Assembly (NCBI RefSeq): GCF_009866965.1
Contig: NZ_SPKJ01000012.1
Coordinates: 1-64,000 of the forward strand
Reading direction: 5' to 3'
Length of the DNA stretch: 64,000 nt
Source of the DNA: Propylenella binzhouense
GTDB taxonomy: Bacteria > Pseudomonadota > Alphaproteobacteria > Rhizobiales > Afifellaceae
In this document: one piece after another, positions 26,525 through 35,706 of the stretch
Position numbering within the stretch: position 1 is the stretch's first letter
Layout of the letters: each line of letters begins with the position of its first letter
Position numbers and translations under genes: made by a program
The notes under the pieces: generated by a model
Database searches by the model: none
What the model was told of the DNA's origin: nothing
What the model saw: the letters and a program-made list of their open reading frames with translations, nothing else

Positions 26525-27767
26525 CATGATCGACGCCGCGACGGCGGATTTCCGCGATCTCGCCACGGAAGGCTTCGACACCGGCCGCCATCTCGCCCAT
26601 GCCACCGAGCAGGCGGATGCGCGCGGCTACGAGGACTTCCTGATCGTCGACATCGACTCGCACCATTACGAGAACGAGGCCTCCGCCGAGATCGCGGAAT
26701 TCATCGAGAACCCGATCATCCGGCACGAGGTGAAGTACCAGGGCATCTCGCGGAAGGGGATCACCACCGGCTTCGGCCAGTATCAGGAGCTCGGCGGCCG
26801 GATCACGCGCTACCCGCTGCGCAAGAGCGAGAAGGTGCCGCCGCATCCGCACCGCGACATCACGCTGATGCGCCGCTGGATGGACGCGATGGGCGTCGAC
26901 GTCGCCTGCATGTTCCCGACGCCGCTCCTCAATCTCGGTCTCGCCCCCCGCGTCGACCTCGAGGTGGAGCTCGCCTTCGCCTACAACCGCTGGCTCTGCG
27001 AGACCATCCTCCAGGAGGAGCCGCGCCTGAAGTCGATGCTCTACATGCCGTTCAACGACCCGGATGCGTGTCTGAAGACGGTCGAGCAGTTCGGCGACAA
27101 GCCCGGCGTGATCGGCTTCATGGTGACGTCGACGCGCTATCGCGGCGTCTACGACAACGTCTACGCCAGAACCTACCGGGCGCTCGAGGAGCGGGGGCTG
27201 CCGATCGGCTTCCACACCGGCCTCGGCGGACAGGAGCCGGGGCTTTCGCTCTGCAACCGCTTCCTGACGCTGCATGCCCTCGGCTTCGCCTGGCACAACA
27301 TGCTGCATCTGTCGAACTGGGTGATCAACGGCATCCCGGAGCGCTTCCCGAAGCTGAAGACGCTCTGGATCGAGGCCGGGCTCGCCTGGCTGCCCTTCCT
27401 CATGCAGCGGCTCGACAACGAGTACATGATGCGCCCGTCCGACGCCCCGCTCCTGAAGCAGAAGCCGAGCGATTACATCCGGCAGATGTACTTCACCTCG
27501 CAGCCCATGGAGATGGTCGACAACAAGCGGGCGCTCGAGCTCACCTTCGACATGATCAATGCCGAGACGCAGCTGCTCTATTCGTCCGACTACCCGCATT
27601 GGGACATGGACCTGCCGAGCACGATCTACGACCTGCCGTTCCTGAGCGAGCAGGCGAAGCGGAACATCCTCGGCGGCAACGCGCAGCGCGTCTTCAACCT
27701 CGAGCCGGTCTTCTCGGAGCGGAAGCTCAGGCGCCGGGCGGAGAAGGCGATGCGCGCGGCGGTCTGA
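26514..27767 (+). CDS. Amidohydrolase-family protein (ACMSD/COG2159-like TIM barrel)
   Basis: 417 aa. The N-terminal metal motif is DIDSHHYE (Asp48, His50, His51), followed by GFHTG in the middle (metal-binding His region) and SSDYPHWD near residue 360 with the catalytic Asp. This is the pattern of aminocarboxymuconate-semialdehyde decarboxylase-like enzymes, which hydrolyse or decarboxylate ring-derived acids using one metal ion. Its start overlaps the small-protein gene by 11 bases. It is probably co-transcribed with the Rieske gene and followed by a TctC gene 116 bases on. This is the second enzyme type after UbiD in what looks like one catabolic route. The substrate is unknown. Confidence 0.87.
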   Translation: MSIDMIDAATADFRDLATEGFDTGRHLAHATEQADARGYEDFLIVDIDSHHYENEASAEIAEFIENPIIRHEVKYQGISRKGITTGFGQYQELGGRITRYPLRKSEKVPPHPHRDITLMRRWMDAMGVDVACMFPTPLLNLGLAPRVDLEVELAFAYNRWLCETILQEEPRLKSMLYMPFNDPDACLKTVEQFGDKPGVIGFMVTSTRYRGVYDNVYARTYRALEERGLPIGFHTGLGGQEPGLSLCNRFLTLHALGFAWHNMLHLSNWVINGIPERFPKLKTLWIEAGLAWLPFLMQRLDNEYMMRPSDAPLLKQKPSDYIRQMYFTSQPMEMVDNKRALELTFDMINAETQLLYSSDYPHWDMDLPSTIYDLPFLSEQAKRNILGGNAQRVFNLEPVFSERKLRRRAEKAMRAAV

Positions 27768-27883
27768 GGACGCGGCCGGCGCGCGGATGCGCAGCTCGGG
27801 AGCGACGCCGGAGCAACCGGCGCCTCCCGGCGCGGAGCGGGAAGGGGATGCGGAGAGATCCCAGGTACCTACGGAGGAAGCAG

Positions 27884-28852
27884 ATGCACCTTTCGAAGAT
27901 CAGGAAAACGGTCTGCGCGTCGCTCGTCGCGCTCGCGGCGCTTGCCGGCCCGGCCGCGGCCGAGTTTCCGGAGAAGCCGATCAAGCTCGTCGTGCCGTTC
28001 GGCCAGGGCGGCGCGACCGATCAGATGGCGCGGCTCATCGCGCCGCTGATGGAGAAGGAGCTCGGCCAGCCGATCGTCCTCATCAACCAGCCGGGCGCCG
28101 GCGGTGCGGTCGGGCTCGCCAACCTCGCCCATGCCCGCCCCGACGGCTACACGATCGGGGTCGGCTCCGATTCGACCCTCGCGGCGCGGCCGCTGATGTC
28201 GAAGTCCGGCTATACGGCCGAAAGCTTCGCCACCATCGCGCGGGTGGTGGAGATCCCGTCCGGGGTCGCGGTCCGCTCGGACAGCCCCTACAAGTCGCTC
28301 GGCGATCTCGTCGCGGCGATGAAGACGAAGGACCTCACATGGTCTTCGTCGGGCATCGGGTCCGGCCCGCATCTCGCGATGGCGGTGTTCCTCGCGCAGA
28401 ACGGGCTGAAGGCGACCTACGTCAACAGCAACAGCGGCCAGGAGGCGATGGTCAAGCTGCTCTCCGGCGAGGTCGCCTTCCTCTCGGCCGGCGGCTCGAA
28501 CTTCCCGCCGATGCTCGAGGACGGCAAGGGCGACATCCGCGTGCTCGGGCTCGCCGCGGAGAAGCGCTGGACCTACCTGCCGGACGTTCCGACCTACAAG
28601 GAACAGGGCTTCGACTATCTCCGCTCGCAATGGTTCGGGCTCGTCGCTCCCGCCGGCACGCCGGACGAGGCCGTCGCGAAGATGTCGGCCGCGGTGAAGG
28701 GCGCGGTCGAGAATCCGGAATTCGAGAAGCGGCTCGGCACCTTCTACTTCAACGCCGCCTATCAGGACCCGAAGACGATGCGCGGCCAGATCGAGAAGGA
28801 GGCGGCGGAGCTGAAGCCCGTGCTCGAGCAGGCTGGACTCGTCCAGAACTGA
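27884..28852 (+). CDS. TctC/Bug-type periplasmic binding protein of a TTT transporter
   Basis: 322 aa. A signal peptide ends near residue 26 (AGPAAA-E). The mature protein has the hallmark KPIKLVVPFGQGGATDQMARL, and QPGAGGAVGLANLAHARPDGYT. It captures a di-, tri- or aromatic carboxylate. CGGAGGAAG precedes the ATG. TctB and TctA genes follow, so this is the binding protein of a complete transporter. A small stem (GTGCC/GGCAC, 28863-28878) lies between this gene and the tctB-like gene and may help keep the binding protein in excess. Confidence 0.9.
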   Translation: MHLSKIRKTVCASLVALAALAGPAAAEFPEKPIKLVVPFGQGGATDQMARLIAPLMEKELGQPIVLINQPGAGGAVGLANLAHARPDGYTIGVGSDSTLAARPLMSKSGYTAESFATIARVVEIPSGVAVRSDSPYKSLGDLVAAMKTKDLTWSSSGIGSGPHLAMAVFLAQNGLKATYVNSNSGQEAMVKLLSGEVAFLSAGGSNFPPMLEDGKGDIRVLGLAAEKRWTYLPDVPTYKEQGFDYLRSQWFGLVAPAGTPDEAVAKMSAAVKGAVENPEFEKRLGTFYFNAAYQDPKTMRGQIEKEAAELKPVLEQAGLVQN

Positions 28853-28935
28853 GGCACCCGCCGTGCCGGCGCGGGCACTCTGGCCAGGGCGGCGCCGGCC
28901 TTTCAACACGGATGGCAAGTCGGAGGCCTGAGACG

Positions 28936-29376
28936 ATGGCGTTGCGACACGAAGACACGGTCGGCGGAGGCGCGCTGATCGCGGTGGGCGGGGTCGTGAC
29001 CCTCCTCTCCCTCGACATGGGAACGGGGGCGGCCGGGGCCACGCTCCCGCCGAATTTCTTCCCGCTCCTCTGCTCCGCGGGGCTGATGATCTGCGGGGCG
29101 GTGCTGCTGGTCCGCGGCTTGCTCTCCGCGGCGAAGCCGCTCCCCGCGCTGCTCGACGCCCGGGTCGGCGCGGTCCTCGTCGCGCTCGTCGCCTATTTCT
29201 GGTGGTTCGAGGCGATCGATTTCCGCGTCGGGACCTGGCTCTTCGCCCTCGTCGCGCTGTTCGCCTTCGGTCTCAGGCGTCCGCGGCAGCTGATCTTCGT
29301 GCCGATCGTGCTGAGCGCGGCGCTCTATCTCGCCTTCACCTACGGCTTCGACGTGGTGCTGCCGTCATGGACCTGA
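28936..29376 (+). CDS. TctB-type small membrane subunit of TTT transporter
   Basis: 146 aa with four predicted membrane helices (about 13-30, 40-60, 80-100, 118-140), the standard TctB size and topology. It pairs with TctA in the inner membrane. GGAGG lies 12 bases before the ATG at 28936. The last 10 bases overlap the tctA start. Confidence 0.88.
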   Translation: MALRHEDTVGGGALIAVGGVVTLLSLDMGTGAAGATLPPNFFPLLCSAGLMICGAVLLVRGLLSAAKPLPALLDARVGAVLVALVAYFWWFEAIDFRVGTWLFALVALFAFGLRRPRQLIFVPIVLSAALYLAFTYGFDVVLPSWT

Positions 29377-30899
29377 TCTCGTTCGCCGACGTGGCGGCGG
29401 CGCTCTCCGCCGTCGCCGATCCGACCGTCGTCTTCTTCGTCTTCGCGGGCGCCGTCATCGGCATGATCTTCGGCGCCGCGCCGGGCCTCACCGCCGCATC
29501 GGCGATCGCGCTGTTCCTGCCGATGACCTATGCGATGGGGCTCACCACCTCGATGGCGCTGCTCCTCGGCATCTATTGCAGCGGCTATTTCGCGGGCTCG
29601 ATCCCGGCGATCCTCATCAACACGCCGGGAACCCCGGGCTCCGCGGCGACCGCCCTCGACGGCCACCAGATGGCGCTGAAGGGGGAGAGCGACCGCGCCA
29701 TCACCACGGCCCTGGTCAGCTCCTTCCTCGGCGGCCTCTTCTCGCTGCTTCTCCTCACCACGATCGCGCCGAGCCTCGCCAAGGTCGCGCTGACCTTCAC
29801 GTCCGTGGAATATTTCTCCTTCGCGCTGGTCGGCATCGTCTGCGTCGCAGGGATCTCGCGCGGGTCGATGGTGAAGGGGCTCGCCTCCGCCTGCATCGGC
29901 ATCCTGGTCAGCACGGTCGGCCTCGATCCGGTGAGCGGCGTCGGCCGCTTCATCTTCGACGAGCCGAATCTCATGGGCGGAATTTCGAGCACCGCCGCCT
30001 TGATCGGGCTCTTCGCGATCGGCCAGATGCTGCTCCTCGCCAAGAAGAACAACGTGGCGGCCGAGTTCCTGCCGGTCCAGGCGAGGTCCTCGGTGCTCTC
30101 GGTGATCGGGGATCACTGGAGGAACCGCTGGATCGCGCTCCGTTCCGCGATCATCGGGACGATGATCGGCGTGCTGCCGGGCACCGGGCCGGCGATCGCC
30201 TCCTGGGTGAGCTACAGCGACGCGCTGAGGACGGCCCGGCGCGGCGACAGGTTCGGGCAGGGCGAGGTGAAGGGCGTCATCGCCTGCGAGGTCTCGAACA
30301 ACGCCGTCACGGGCGGTGCCCTCGTTCCCCTCCTGACGCTCGGCATCCCCGGCGACCCGGTGACGGCGATCCTCATCGGCGCGCTGCTGATCCAGGGCAT
30401 CGAGGCGGGGCCGTTCCTGATCAAGCACAACCCGTCTTTGTTCGTCTCGATCCTCATCCTCCTCTTCATGTCGAACTGCTTCATGGTGGCGCTCGGTCTG
30501 TGCTGCCGCAGGCTCGCGGCGAAGGTGCTCGAGATCCCCGCCGGAATCATGGTGGCGACGATCTGCACGGCCGCCGCCGCGGGTTCCTTCTCGCTTCAGA
30601 GCAATGCTTTCGACGTGAAGCTCGTCATGGCCTTCGGCCTGCTCGGCTATCTGATGATCCGGTACCGCTTTCCGACCGCGCCGGCCGTGCTCGGCATCGT
30701 GCTCGGGCCGATTCTCGAGCAGAATCTCCGCAATGCGCTCACCGGTAACGGGATGGACTTCACCGTCTTCTTCACCCGGCCGATCAGCGCCGGGGCGCTG
30801 CTCGTGATGTGCTTCCTCCTCTATGTCTGGCTGAAGCCCGCGGGCGGCCGGGGCGGCGCGAAAGCGGATGCGCGCGCGGAGGAGACCGTCAACCCCTGA
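29367..30899 (+). CDS. TctA-type large permease subunit of TTT transporter
   Basis: 510 aa, about twelve membrane spans, normal TctA length. Diagnostic segments include GMIFGAAPGLTAASAIALFLP near the N-terminus, IPAILINTPGTPGSAAT at about residue 75-90, and GTMIGVLPGTGPAIASWVSY at about 265-285. It is the Na+- or H+-driven carboxylate channel. The start at 29367 overlaps tctB by 10 bases. The acidic C-terminal tail (residues 495-510) is not conserved in the family. The likely cargo is the acid handled by the UbiD/amidohydrolase enzymes upstream. Confidence 0.92.
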   Translation: MDLISFADVAAALSAVADPTVVFFVFAGAVIGMIFGAAPGLTAASAIALFLPMTYAMGLTTSMALLLGIYCSGYFAGSIPAILINTPGTPGSAATALDGHQMALKGESDRAITTALVSSFLGGLFSLLLLTTIAPSLAKVALTFTSVEYFSFALVGIVCVAGISRGSMVKGLASACIGILVSTVGLDPVSGVGRFIFDEPNLMGGISSTAALIGLFAIGQMLLLAKKNNVAAEFLPVQARSSVLSVIGDHWRNRWIALRSAIIGTMIGVLPGTGPAIASWVSYSDALRTARRGDRFGQGEVKGVIACEVSNNAVTGGALVPLLTLGIPGDPVTAILIGALLIQGIEAGPFLIKHNPSLFVSILILLFMSNCFMVALGLCCRRLAAKVLEIPAGIMVATICTAAAAGSFSLQSNAFDVKLVMAFGLLGYLMIRYRFPTAPAVLGIVLGPILEQNLRNALTGNGMDFTVFFTRPISAGALLVMCFLLYVWLKPAGGRGGAKADARAEETVNP

Positions 30900-31114
30900 G
30901 GAAGCGGCCGGCTCTGCTCCCTCCGGGCCGCGTCGCCCGCACGTCTCCGCCGTCCGGCCCGGTCCCGGCCCGGGCGGAATTCGTCCGAGATTGCAGTGCG
31001 CTCGGGAGGAGACGGCTCCGGTCAGGTCCCATATAGTCGGCCGGCAGGCGGCGCCCGTGCCGGGCGCTGCGGGGCGCCGCTTGCTTCTGCGGCGGCTTGG
31101 ACGGAGAGGGGACA

Positions 31115-31630
31115 TTGGAGCTGCGGGCGACGGATCGGGAGGAGGCGCGGGAGAACGTGCCGGAGATCGGGCTCGGCCTGCTCCTGCGCAGTGCCAACCA
31201 GGCGTTCGGCGATGCGATCAACGCCAATCTCGCTGCCTTCGGCGTGACGCGCGGGCAGTTCAACCATCTGAGGCGCCTGTGGGAACGCGACGGCATGAGC
31301 TCCAGCGAGCTCTCCGCGCTCGTCGGCGTGAAGAAGGCGACCTCGACGAGCATTCTCGATTCGCTGGAGAGCAAGAAGCTCATCCGCCGCGTCCGCAACG
31401 ATCCGGACCGGCGCAAGGTGAACGTCTTCCTGACCGAGGCGGGGCGGGCGCTCGAGCAGGATCTGACCGAATGCGCCAAGCAGGCGAACCGCCAGGCGGC
31501 GCGGCATTTTTCCGAGGCCGAGATGCTCGCGCTCTACAGCCTGTTGCGGCGGCTCGTGAAGTCGCTGCGCGAATCCGGACCGGAGCCGTCGGCCGCCGCC
31601 GAGGCGGAGCGGTCCGGGCACGTGGCGTGA
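31115..31630 (+). CDS. MarR-family transcriptional regulator
   Basis: 171 aa from a TTG at 31115 preceded by GGAGAGGGG; another TTG at 31097 is possible. The winged helix is clear: GVTRGQFNHLRRLWERDGMSS, LSALVGVKKATSTSILDSLESK, then the wing RRVRNDPDRRKVNVFLTEAG. It probably represses or activates the adjacent hydroxylase operon (31947 on) in response to a phenolic or aromatic ligand, as is common for the family. The C-terminal tail after residue 150 is low-complexity. Confidence 0.85.
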   Translation: MELRATDREEARENVPEIGLGLLLRSANQAFGDAINANLAAFGVTRGQFNHLRRLWERDGMSSSELSALVGVKKATSTSILDSLESKKLIRRVRNDPDRRKVNVFLTEAGRALEQDLTECAKQANRQAARHFSEAEMLALYSLLRRLVKSLRESGPEPSAAAEAERSGHVA

Positions 31631-31946
31631 TCCCGCGCCGGTAGGCCGCGTGGACTAGCACAATTTGGATTGTCCTATACCAACTTGTCGCAGGGCGCGC
31701 TCCGGCCCCGTGTGGACCTGGGCGTAAACCTCTTGATCTCACGATTTTCGGCCCGTCCGGGGCGTCCGCCCGCGCATGAGCGGCGTTCGACCGCGGCCGG
31801 AGGCTTGCTTCCTGTCGAAATGACCTATAACAATGCCCCCGCTTGTCGGAATGTCATCAAACGATCCGCCGCGCGGCGGCCGGTTCGTTGGCGTCTGAAG
31901 AAGAGCCTGGCCCAGCGAGGGACCTCGCCCGAGAACCGGAGGAGGC
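31631..31946. other. 316-base intergenic region before the hydroxylase operon
   Basis: No gene seen. It contains an inverted repeat ACAAT-TTGG-ATTGT (31660-31673), a plausible MarR operator. It also has two direct copies of a GTCGAAATG/GTCGGAATG motif (31814-31822 and 31844-31852), about 30 bases apart, and a weak TTGCTT/TATAAC promoter pair (31805-31831, 15-base spacing). The patch is AT-richer than its surroundings, as expected for a promoter. Confidence 0.4.
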
Positions 31947-32819
31947 ATGAAGCCCGCCCCATTCGAGTACGTCCGCCCGGCCTCTTTGGCCGAGGCTTGT
32001 GAGCTGCTGGCGGCCAACGGCGATGCCCGCCTGATCGCGGGGGGCCAGACGCTGGTCCCGATGCTCGCGATGCGCCTGGCGCGCCCGTCGATGCTGATCG
32101 ACATCGCCCGCCTCGAGGAGCTCCGCGGCATCCGGGCCGAGGACGGCGCGATCGTCGTCGGCGCGGTCACGCGGCAGGCGGTCGCCGAGCGCGATCCGCT
32201 CGTCGCCCGCGAGGTGCCGCTCCTCGCCAAGGCGCTGCCCTGGGTCGGGCATCCGCCGACCCGCGCGCGCGGCACCGTCGGCGGCTCGATCGCGAATGCC
32301 GACCCCTCCGCCGAGATCGCCCTCGTCGCCGCCACGCTCGGGGCCGAGGTGGTGGTGCGCACCGGCGCGGACACCGAGACGATCTCCGCCACCGAGTTCT
32401 TCATCGGTCCGATGATCACCCAGGTCCCGCCGGACGGCTGCGTCACGGCGGTGCGCTTCCCCCGCCGGCCGGCCGGCCGGGTCGGGACCGGCTTCGGCGA
32501 GATCAGCGTCCGGCGGAGCGATTTCGCGCTCGTCTCCGCCGCCGCGCAGGTGGTGCTGGAGGCGGATGGCCGCTGCGCCGAATGCTTCGTCGCCGTCGGC
32601 GGCGCCGCCGACATCCCGCTGCGGCTCGAGGGCGCTTCCGCTCTCGCCGGCACCAGGCTCGCCGATTCCGACATAGCGGAGGCCATCGCCGACGACATAG
32701 CGGGCCTCGACACGATGTCCGATCTCCATGCCTCCGGCGCCTATCGCCGGCGGGTCGCGCGCACGCTCGCCATGAGGGCGGTCGCCGAGGCGCGCGAGGA
32801 AGCGAGCAGGGTTCACTGA
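31947..32819 (+). CDS. FAD-binding medium subunit of a molybdenum hydroxylase (CoxM/CutM-like)
   Basis: 290 aa, the standard length. The two FAD-pyrophosphate motifs are present: AGGQTLVPM (about residues 31-39) and the TVGGSIANADPSAE segment (about 110-123). It passes electrons from the 2Fe-2S subunit to its FAD and on to an acceptor. First of three subunit genes; its TGA overlaps the next ATG (TGATG). GGAGG precedes the ATG at 31947. Confidence 0.92.
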   Translation: MKPAPFEYVRPASLAEACELLAANGDARLIAGGQTLVPMLAMRLARPSMLIDIARLEELRGIRAEDGAIVVGAVTRQAVAERDPLVAREVPLLAKALPWVGHPPTRARGTVGGSIANADPSAEIALVAATLGAEVVVRTGADTETISATEFFIGPMITQVPPDGCVTAVRFPRRPAGRVGTGFGEISVRRSDFALVSAAAQVVLEADGRCAECFVAVGGAADIPLRLEGASALAGTRLADSDIAEAIADDIAGLDTMSDLHASGAYRRRVARTLAMRAVAEAREEASRVH

Positions 32820-33316
32820 TGAAGGTCGATCTCAACATCAACGGCGTCGAGCGGACGGTGGACGTCGAGCCGCGCACCTCGCTCCTTGACTGCCTGCGCG
32901 GCGAGCTGGCGCTCACCGGCACGCGCGCCGGCTGCGAGCACGGCGTCTGCGGCGCCTGCACCATCCTCCTCGACGGCGAGCCGGTCCGCTCCTGCCTGAT
33001 GTTCGCGGTCCAGGCCGACGGCTACGAGATCACCACGATCGAGGGCATCGCGCCGGCGCCGGGCGAGCTCAGCGTCGTCCAGGATGCCTTCGTCGAGAAG
33101 CACGGCATGCAGTGCGGCTATTGCACGTCGGGCATGGTGCTGGCGGCCCATGCGCTGCTGATGCGCAACGCCAACCCGACCGACGAGGAGATCCGCGACG
33201 CGATCTCCGCCAATCTCTGCCGCTGCACCGGCTACGGCCAGATCGTCGAGGCGATCCGGCTCGCCGCCGACAATCTCGCCCAGTCCAACGTCTTTCCCGC
33301 GGAGCGTGTGCGATGA
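32819..33316 (+). CDS. 2Fe-2S small subunit of a molybdenum hydroxylase (CoxS/CutS-like)
   Basis: 165 aa. The plant-type ferredoxin cluster ligands are Cys39, Cys44, Cys47 and Cys59 (CEHGVCGAC...C). The C-terminal cluster ligands are Cys99, Cys102, Cys134 and Cys136 (CGYC...CRC). All eight cysteines are in place. It links the Mo centre to the FAD subunit. The start overlaps the previous stop and the stop overlaps the large-subunit start (ATGA), so the three subunits are translationally coupled. Confidence 0.94.
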   Translation: MKVDLNINGVERTVDVEPRTSLLDCLRGELALTGTRAGCEHGVCGACTILLDGEPVRSCLMFAVQADGYEITTIEGIAPAPGELSVVQDAFVEKHGMQCGYCTSGMVLAAHALLMRNANPTDEEIRDAISANLCRCTGYGQIVEAIRLAADNLAQSNVFPAERVR

Positions 33317-35706
33317 CCGAGCAGGGCTTCCGCTATATTTCCAAGCCGCGGCGCGTCGCCGAGGACCGCCGCTTCGTGGTCGGGCGGGGGCGCTACGCCG
33401 CCGATATCCGCCGACCGGGCGAGCTCGCGGTGGCGCTCGTTCCCTCCCAGCACCCCTGCGCGCGCATCGTCTCGATCGATGCGAGCGCCGCGCTCGCCAT
33501 GAAGGGCGTGCGCTACGTCCTCACCGGCGAGGAGCTCGCCGCCGCGACCGACCCGCTGATGGTCGGCGTCGACGCGCCGCTCGTGAAGCGCTATCCGCTC
33601 GCCGTCGGTCGCACCCGCTATGCCGGCGAGTGGGTCGCCGCCGTCGTCGCCGAGACGCGCGCGCTCGCCGAGGACGCCACCGAGAAGGTGGTGGTGAAGT
33701 ACGAGCCGATCGAATACGTCATCGACGGCGAGGCTGCCATCGCGCCGGACGCGCCGCTCGTCCATCCCGACCACGGCTCCAACATCGTGCTGGAGAAGCG
33801 CTTCGTCTGGGGCGAGGTCGACGAGGACTTCGCGAAGGCGCCGCACAGCCTCTCCTACCGGGTGAAATGGGGCCGCAGCTCGACGGTCCCGATCGAGACC
33901 TTCAACCTCGTCGCCGAGTGGAATCCCTGGCAGGAGATCCTCGACGTCTGGGCCTCGATCCAGATGCCGAAATATCCCGATCAGATCGCGCGGGCGCTGC
34001 GGATCCCCTATACCTCGGTCCGCGTCCACCACGATGTCGACGTCGGCGGCAGCTACGGCGTCAAGCGCGGCATCAAGCACACCGTGCTCGCCGGCTATCT
34101 CGCCCGCACGCTCGGGGCGCCGATCCGGCTCATCGAGGACCGGCTGGAGAACATGCGGGCCGGCGACGCCCACGGGCCGGAACGCCTCTTCGACGTCGAG
34201 ATGGCCTATGACGATGACGGCCGCATCCTCTCCATGCGGATGCGCGCGCTCGACAATGTCGGCGCCTATATCGGCCGCTCGCCGCTCCAGCTCGGCAAGC
34301 CGGTCGGCGCGATCGTCGGCCCCTACAAGATCGGCAGCGTCGCCTACCATGCGATGGCGGTGCTCTCGAACAAGACGCCGCAGGAGGCCGTGCGCGGCTT
34401 CGGGCAGTCGCCGACCAACTACGCCATCGAGACGGGGGTGGAGAAGGTCGCCGAGGCGCTCGGGCTCGACCGGCTGGAAGTGCGGCGGCGCAACTTCGTC
34501 AAGAAGGACGAGTTCCCGTACCTGATCCCGAGCGGCACCAGCTATGACAGCGGCGACTACGATGCCGTCGCCGACAAGGTGATGGCGCAGATCGACTGGG
34601 ATGCGCTCGTCGCCGAGCGCGACCGGCTCCGCGGCGAAGGCATGCTCGCCGGCATCGGCCTTTCGGCCTGCCTGGAGCCGGGCGGCGGCAATTCCGCCTT
34701 CGAGCCGCTCCTGAACGAGAAGAACCTGACCACCACGTGGATGGAATCGGTCCGCATCAATGTCGACGCGCTCGGCGGGGTGACGGTCGCGATCCACACG
34801 ACCTCGTCGGGCCAGGGCCACGAGACGCTGGTGTCGAGCTGCGTCGGCGAGGTGCTGGAGATCGACCCGGACACGATCCGCGTCGTGCGGCCGGATTCGC
34901 TTGCGAGCCTGCCGAGCAATTCGCCCGTTGGGAGCCGCATGGCGATCATGATGGGCGGCGCGGCCTATCGCGCGGCCCACAAGGTCAAGGCGAAGCTGAT
35001 CGCGGTCGCGGCGAAGAACCTCGACGTGGCGATCGACGCGGTGTCCTACCACGACGGCAATGCCAGCGCCGGGGGCAGGACGCTCTCCTGGATGGAGCTC
35101 GTCACCATCTGCCACCGCGGCTACCACAAGCTGCCGGCCGGCATGGATCCGGGCCTCGAGGCGACCGACGTGATGCAGGTTCCGGGCGGCGAGCGCCTGC
35201 CGGAGCAGGGCCGGACCCAGATGTATCCGTGCTACTCCTTCGAGTTCCACGCCATCCTGGTGGTGATCGACCCCGCGCTCGGCAAGCCGGACATCCGGCG
35301 CTACGTGATCGGTCACGATTGCGGCACGGTCATCAACCCGCACATCGTCAAGGGCATGACGCTCGGCGGCATCGCGCACGGCATCGGCGCCTCGCTGTTC
35401 GAGGAGTTCGCCTATGACGAGGAGGGCCAGCTCCTCACCCAGAGCTTCATGGACTACCTCCTGCCGTCGTCGCACGAGGTGCCCGCCGTCGAGATCGTCC
35501 ATCACGTCAGCCCGTCGCCGCATACCGTGTTCGGGCAGAAGGGCTCGGGCGAGTCCGGCTATCTCGGCAGCCCGGCCGCCATCTCCAGCGCGGTCAACGA
35601 CGCCGTGCGTCCGCTCGGCATCCGCTTCGACGCGCTGCCCATCCGCATCTCGGCGATCGGCGATGCTGTCGCCGAGGCCCTCGAGAAGACCGAAGGACTG
35701 CAATGA
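33313..35706 (+). CDS. Molybdopterin-binding large subunit, xanthine dehydrogenase/CoxL family (not form I CODH)
   Basis: 797 aa. The N-terminal aldehyde-oxidase-like hammerhead starts KPRRVAEDRRFVVGRGRYAADI. The Mo-pyranopterin site includes GQGHETLVSSC and the catalytic glutamate Glu747 in GQKGSGESG. At the position of the form I CO dehydrogenase loop AYxCSFR, and of form II AYRGAGR, this protein reads AVRGFGQ (359-365). It therefore lacks the Cys that holds the Cu-Mo centre and should not oxidise CO. It more likely hydroxylates a carbon next to a ring nitrogen or an aldehyde/aromatic substrate. The MSL gene order is CODH-like, but the CoxDEF maturation genes are absent nearby. An amidohydrolase gene overlaps its end. 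Confidence 0.92.
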   Translation: MTEQGFRYISKPRRVAEDRRFVVGRGRYAADIRRPGELAVALVPSQHPCARIVSIDASAALAMKGVRYVLTGEELAAATDPLMVGVDAPLVKRYPLAVGRTRYAGEWVAAVVAETRALAEDATEKVVVKYEPIEYVIDGEAAIAPDAPLVHPDHGSNIVLEKRFVWGEVDEDFAKAPHSLSYRVKWGRSSTVPIETFNLVAEWNPWQEILDVWASIQMPKYPDQIARALRIPYTSVRVHHDVDVGGSYGVKRGIKHTVLAGYLARTLGAPIRLIEDRLENMRAGDAHGPERLFDVEMAYDDDGRILSMRMRALDNVGAYIGRSPLQLGKPVGAIVGPYKIGSVAYHAMAVLSNKTPQEAVRGFGQSPTNYAIETGVEKVAEALGLDRLEVRRRNFVKKDEFPYLIPSGTSYDSGDYDAVADKVMAQIDWDALVAERDRLRGEGMLAGIGLSACLEPGGGNSAFEPLLNEKNLTTTWMESVRINVDALGGVTVAIHTTSSGQGHETLVSSCVGEVLEIDPDTIRVVRPDSLASLPSNSPVGSRMAIMMGGAAYRAAHKVKAKLIAVAAKNLDVAIDAVSYHDGNASAGGRTLSWMELVTICHRGYHKLPAGMDPGLEATDVMQVPGGERLPEQGRTQMYPCYSFEFHAILVVIDPALGKPDIRRYVIGHDCGTVINPHIVKGMTLGGIAHGIGASLFEEFAYDEEGQLLTQSFMDYLLPSSHEVPAVEIVHHVSPSPHTVFGQKGSGESGYLGSPAAISSAVNDAVRPLGIRFDALPIRISAIGDAVAEALEKTEGLQ

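Noticed and set aside
33232-35703. An 823-codon minus-strand open frame opposite the molybdenum subunit
   Set aside because: Antisense shadow of the large subunit, with no recognisable domain.
33313-35706. Form I CO dehydrogenase large subunit
   Set aside because: The AYxCSFR loop is absent; the sequence has AVRGFGQ, so Cu-Mo chemistry and CO oxidation are not supported.
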